A stretch of DNA of 6,657 nucleotides from Gallionellaceae bacterium (GTDB lineage: Bacteria > Pseudomonadota > Gammaproteobacteria > Burkholderiales > Gallionellaceae). The DNA is taken from assembly GCA_947445045.1 (NCBI GenBank), contig CANFCA010000063.1:1-6657 (forward strand), given 5' to 3'. Of the stretch, positions 5,724 through 6,657 are shown piece after piece; position 1 is the stretch's first letter; each line of letters opens with the position of its first letter. The position numbers and the translations under genes were made by a program. The notes under the pieces were generated by a model. That model saw only the letters and a program-made list of their open reading frames with translations, did no database searches and had not been told where the DNA came from.

Positions 5724-5969
5724 ATGAAAAACGCTCTGATTGTTGCTCTGATCGCTGTTGCTTTAACTGCATGTGGTGAAAAAGCTGCTGAGAAGGCTGC
5801 TGAAACTACAGCAAATGTTGCTGCTACTGTACAAACTGCTGCTCCTGCTGTTGCTAACGCAGCTTCTGCTGTTGCTCCAGCTGTTGCTGAAGCAGCGACT
5901 GCTGTTGCTGCTGCCGCGCCTGCTGTTGCTGATGCTGCTAAAACTGCAGCGGATGCGATGAAGAAGTAA
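5724..5969 (+). CDS. Small alanine-rich outer-membrane lipoprotein with heptad repeats (possible Lpp analogue)
   Basis: An 81-residue precursor. The signal peptide is MKNALIVALIAVALTAC with a standard lipobox LTAC. Lipidation would be at Cys17, and Gly18 (not Asp) predicts sorting to the outer membrane. The 65-residue mature part has about 31 alanines, only one glycine, and lysine/glutamate near its start (GEKAAEKAAE). PAVA/SAVA/TAVA units begin at residues 41, 48, 52, 59 and 66, a 7-4-7-7 spacing expected of an alanine-zipper coiled coil. Three prolines (41, 52, 66) at repeat starts are unusual for a helix. The C-terminus is DAMKK. Size, lipidation, repeats and terminal lysine recall Braun's lipoprotein, but there is no clear sequence homology and I cannot name a family. 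About 26 of 36 alanine codons are GCT, unlike the mixed usage of neighbours, which suggests high expression. It is monocistronic, between its own promoter and terminator. Confidence 0.88.
   Translation: MKNALIVALIAVALTACGEKAAEKAAETTANVAATVQTAAPAVANAASAVAPAVAEAATAVAAAAPAVADAAKTAADAMKK
5845..5930 (+). repeat. Four exact copies of CTGCTGTTGCT within the lipoprotein gene
   Basis: Copies begin at 5845, 5866, 5899 and 5920, at steps of 21, 33 and 21 bases, all in the same reading frame. A degenerate copy, CAGCTGTTGCT, begins at 5878. The steps correspond to 7 and 11 residues, so the DNA repeats mirror the coiled-coil spacing and suggest growth by internal duplication. Confidence 0.8.
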
Positions 5970-5991
5970 TTCTTACTTTTTCAAGTAATGC

Positions 5992-6018
5992 AAAAAGCCG
6001 ACGCAAGTCGGCTTTTTT
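5992..6018. terminator. Bidirectional rho-independent terminator
   Basis: GCCGAC (5997-6002) pairs with GTCGGC (6007-6012) around a GCAA tetraloop. The stem is flanked by five A's on the left and six T's on the right, so it works on either strand. It ends the lipoprotein transcript 23 bp after its stop, and the minus-strand transcript of the secreted protein that stops at 6044. Confidence 0.93.
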
Positions 6019-6043
6019 ATTGCACCACAACTTTAAATGCTTA

Positions 6044-6457
6044 TTACGGAGCCAGTTTAAGTTGAAAGATTCGACCTTTGTTGGATGCAGCATCTAAGCT
6101 TTGCTCAATTTTACCTAAGTTAGGAACGCTGAAACAAAGGTGTTTCGTATTCCACGTATGAGGAAATAAATAGATTCCCACTAACATACTTTTTGGTGAA
6201 TACCCAATCTTATAGTCAGTGACCATTTCAAATACATGCCCCGAGTTGCAATCCTGCTCTCGAATGACCATCTGTTTTAAAACATCACTTTCCAACGCAG
6301 CCCCATCTGGGCCAATAAATTTCACGTACACAAGATTTTCTTGATCCATGCGAGCCGTTGACATAGCCATGATCAATCGTTCACTGCCGGCATAACTACT
6401 CGTAGTTGCAATTAACATAACACCAACGGCAACAACCACTTCAAAAATTCGATTCAT
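6044..6457 (-). CDS. Unrecognised secreted/periplasmic protein
   Basis: A 137-residue protein that I do not recognise. Residues 1-23 form a Sec signal peptide: MNR, the hydrophobic core VVVAVGVMLIA, then a signal peptidase I site SYA before GS. The mature part is about 114 residues with two cysteines (Cys70 and Cys108) that could form a disulfide in the periplasm. The segments NLVYVKFIGPDG, MLVGIYLFPHTW and HLCFSVPNLG alternate like beta strands, suggesting a small beta-rich fold. The stretch QDCNSGHVFEMVTDYKIGY is polar. No lipobox or catalytic motif is visible. The start is ATG 6457, supported by GGAGGG (6461-6466) only 3 nt upstream, a slightly short but strong Shine-Dalgarno. The gene stands alone, facing the lipoprotein gene and sharing its terminator. 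No convincing promoter was found in 6467-6592. Confidence 0.8.
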   Translation of the reverse strand: MNRIFEVVVAVGVMLIATTSSYAGSERLIMAMSTARMDQENLVYVKFIGPDGAALESDVLKQMVIREQDCNSGHVFEMVTDYKIGYSPKSMLVGIYLFPHTWNTKHLCFSVPNLGKIEQSLDAASNKGRIFQLKLAP

Positions 6458-6592
6458 GTGCCCTCCAAAATAAAATTAATCCACGTAATTTAGTTGCATA
6501 CTTTGTAGCAAGGTACGCCAATTTTCACTAGAGCACAGTATGGATGCGTAATTTACCAAACACATCAAAAGACAAGGAAAATGAATCGCTTA

Positions 6593-6657
6593 TCAGCTAA
6601 TCTCACGCCATGCAAAACCGTGTTCTTGACTAGCCACTCCCACCCAGTTTTCTGCGC
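6593..6657 (-). CDS. Probable C-terminal end of a gene entering from the right edge
   Basis: On the minus strand, the frame from 6655 reads AENWVGVASQEHGFAWREIS and ends in tandem stops TGA-TAA (6595-6590). Ten of the 20 codons begin with G, and the residue mix is protein-like, which favours this frame. The other minus frame and a plus frame from ATG 6581 are also open to the edge, so the call is tentative. The product cannot be named from 20 residues. If real, it reads in the same direction as the secreted protein gene, about 135 bp upstream of it. Confidence 0.4.
   Translation of the reverse strand, partial: AENWVGVASQEHGFAWREIS

Noticed and set aside
6581..6657. Plus-strand open frame from ATG 6581 (MNRLSANLTP...) running off the right edge
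   Set aside because: The AAGGA is only 2 nt from the ATG, too close to work well, and 25 open codons are expected by chance fairly often. The opposite-strand frame has better coding character.

Overview
The window looks like chromosomal DNA of a gammaproteobacterium-like or, more probably, betaproteobacterium-like Gram-negative (Nitrosomonadales/Methylophilales-type). This rests on the character of the FumC, SlyD, Bcp and RoxA proteins, the moderate GC content, and a small protein that resembles the DUF7931 group I associate with Betaproteobacteria. It is an inference from protein similarity recalled from memory; no search was run. I see no insertion sequence, CRISPR array, tRNA, rRNA or phage module.

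Layout. Bases 2-640 hold the C-terminal part of class II fumarase (fumC), cut by the left edge. Two further plus-strand genes follow: a GT-B-fold glycosyltransferase-like protein with a GTG start (662-1732), and a TPR-methyltransferase fusion (1788-2855). The methyltransferase gene is visibly richer in A+T than fumC. It converges on a minus-strand pair, bcp-slyD (3834 down to 2870), whose reading frames overlap by ATGA. A 98-bp divergent promoter region separates bcp from roxA (3933-5057), a cupin 2-oxoglutarate oxygenase of the ribosomal protein L16 arginine hydroxylase family. RoxA is followed 18 bp later by a small DUF7931-like gene (5076-5567).

The right part contains a compact transcription unit. 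It has an extended -10 promoter, a leader of about 100 nt with a 12-bp-stem hairpin, a strong Shine-Dalgarno site, an 81-residue alanine-rich lipoprotein gene (5724-5969) and a textbook bidirectional terminator (5992-6018). The lipoprotein has a heptad/hendecad alanine pattern and a C-terminal Lys-Lys. I think it may be a functional analogue of Braun's lipoprotein (Lpp), and it is the most interesting object here. On the minus strand beyond the terminator lies an unrecognised secreted protein (6457-6044). The last 65 bases probably hold the C-terminal end of another minus-strand gene.

How the genes work together. fumC is a TCA-cycle gene. bcp, slyD and roxA are housekeeping protein-maintenance genes (peroxide detoxification, prolyl isomerisation/metal handling and ribosome hydroxylation). 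The glycosyltransferase-like and TPR-methyltransferase genes may act in surface or small-molecule modification, but no substrate can be read from the sequence. No clear multi-gene novel system is present. The candidates worth following are the Lpp-like lipoprotein, the roxA promoter that places transcription at or next to the start codon, and the Bcp lacking the usual resolving cysteine.
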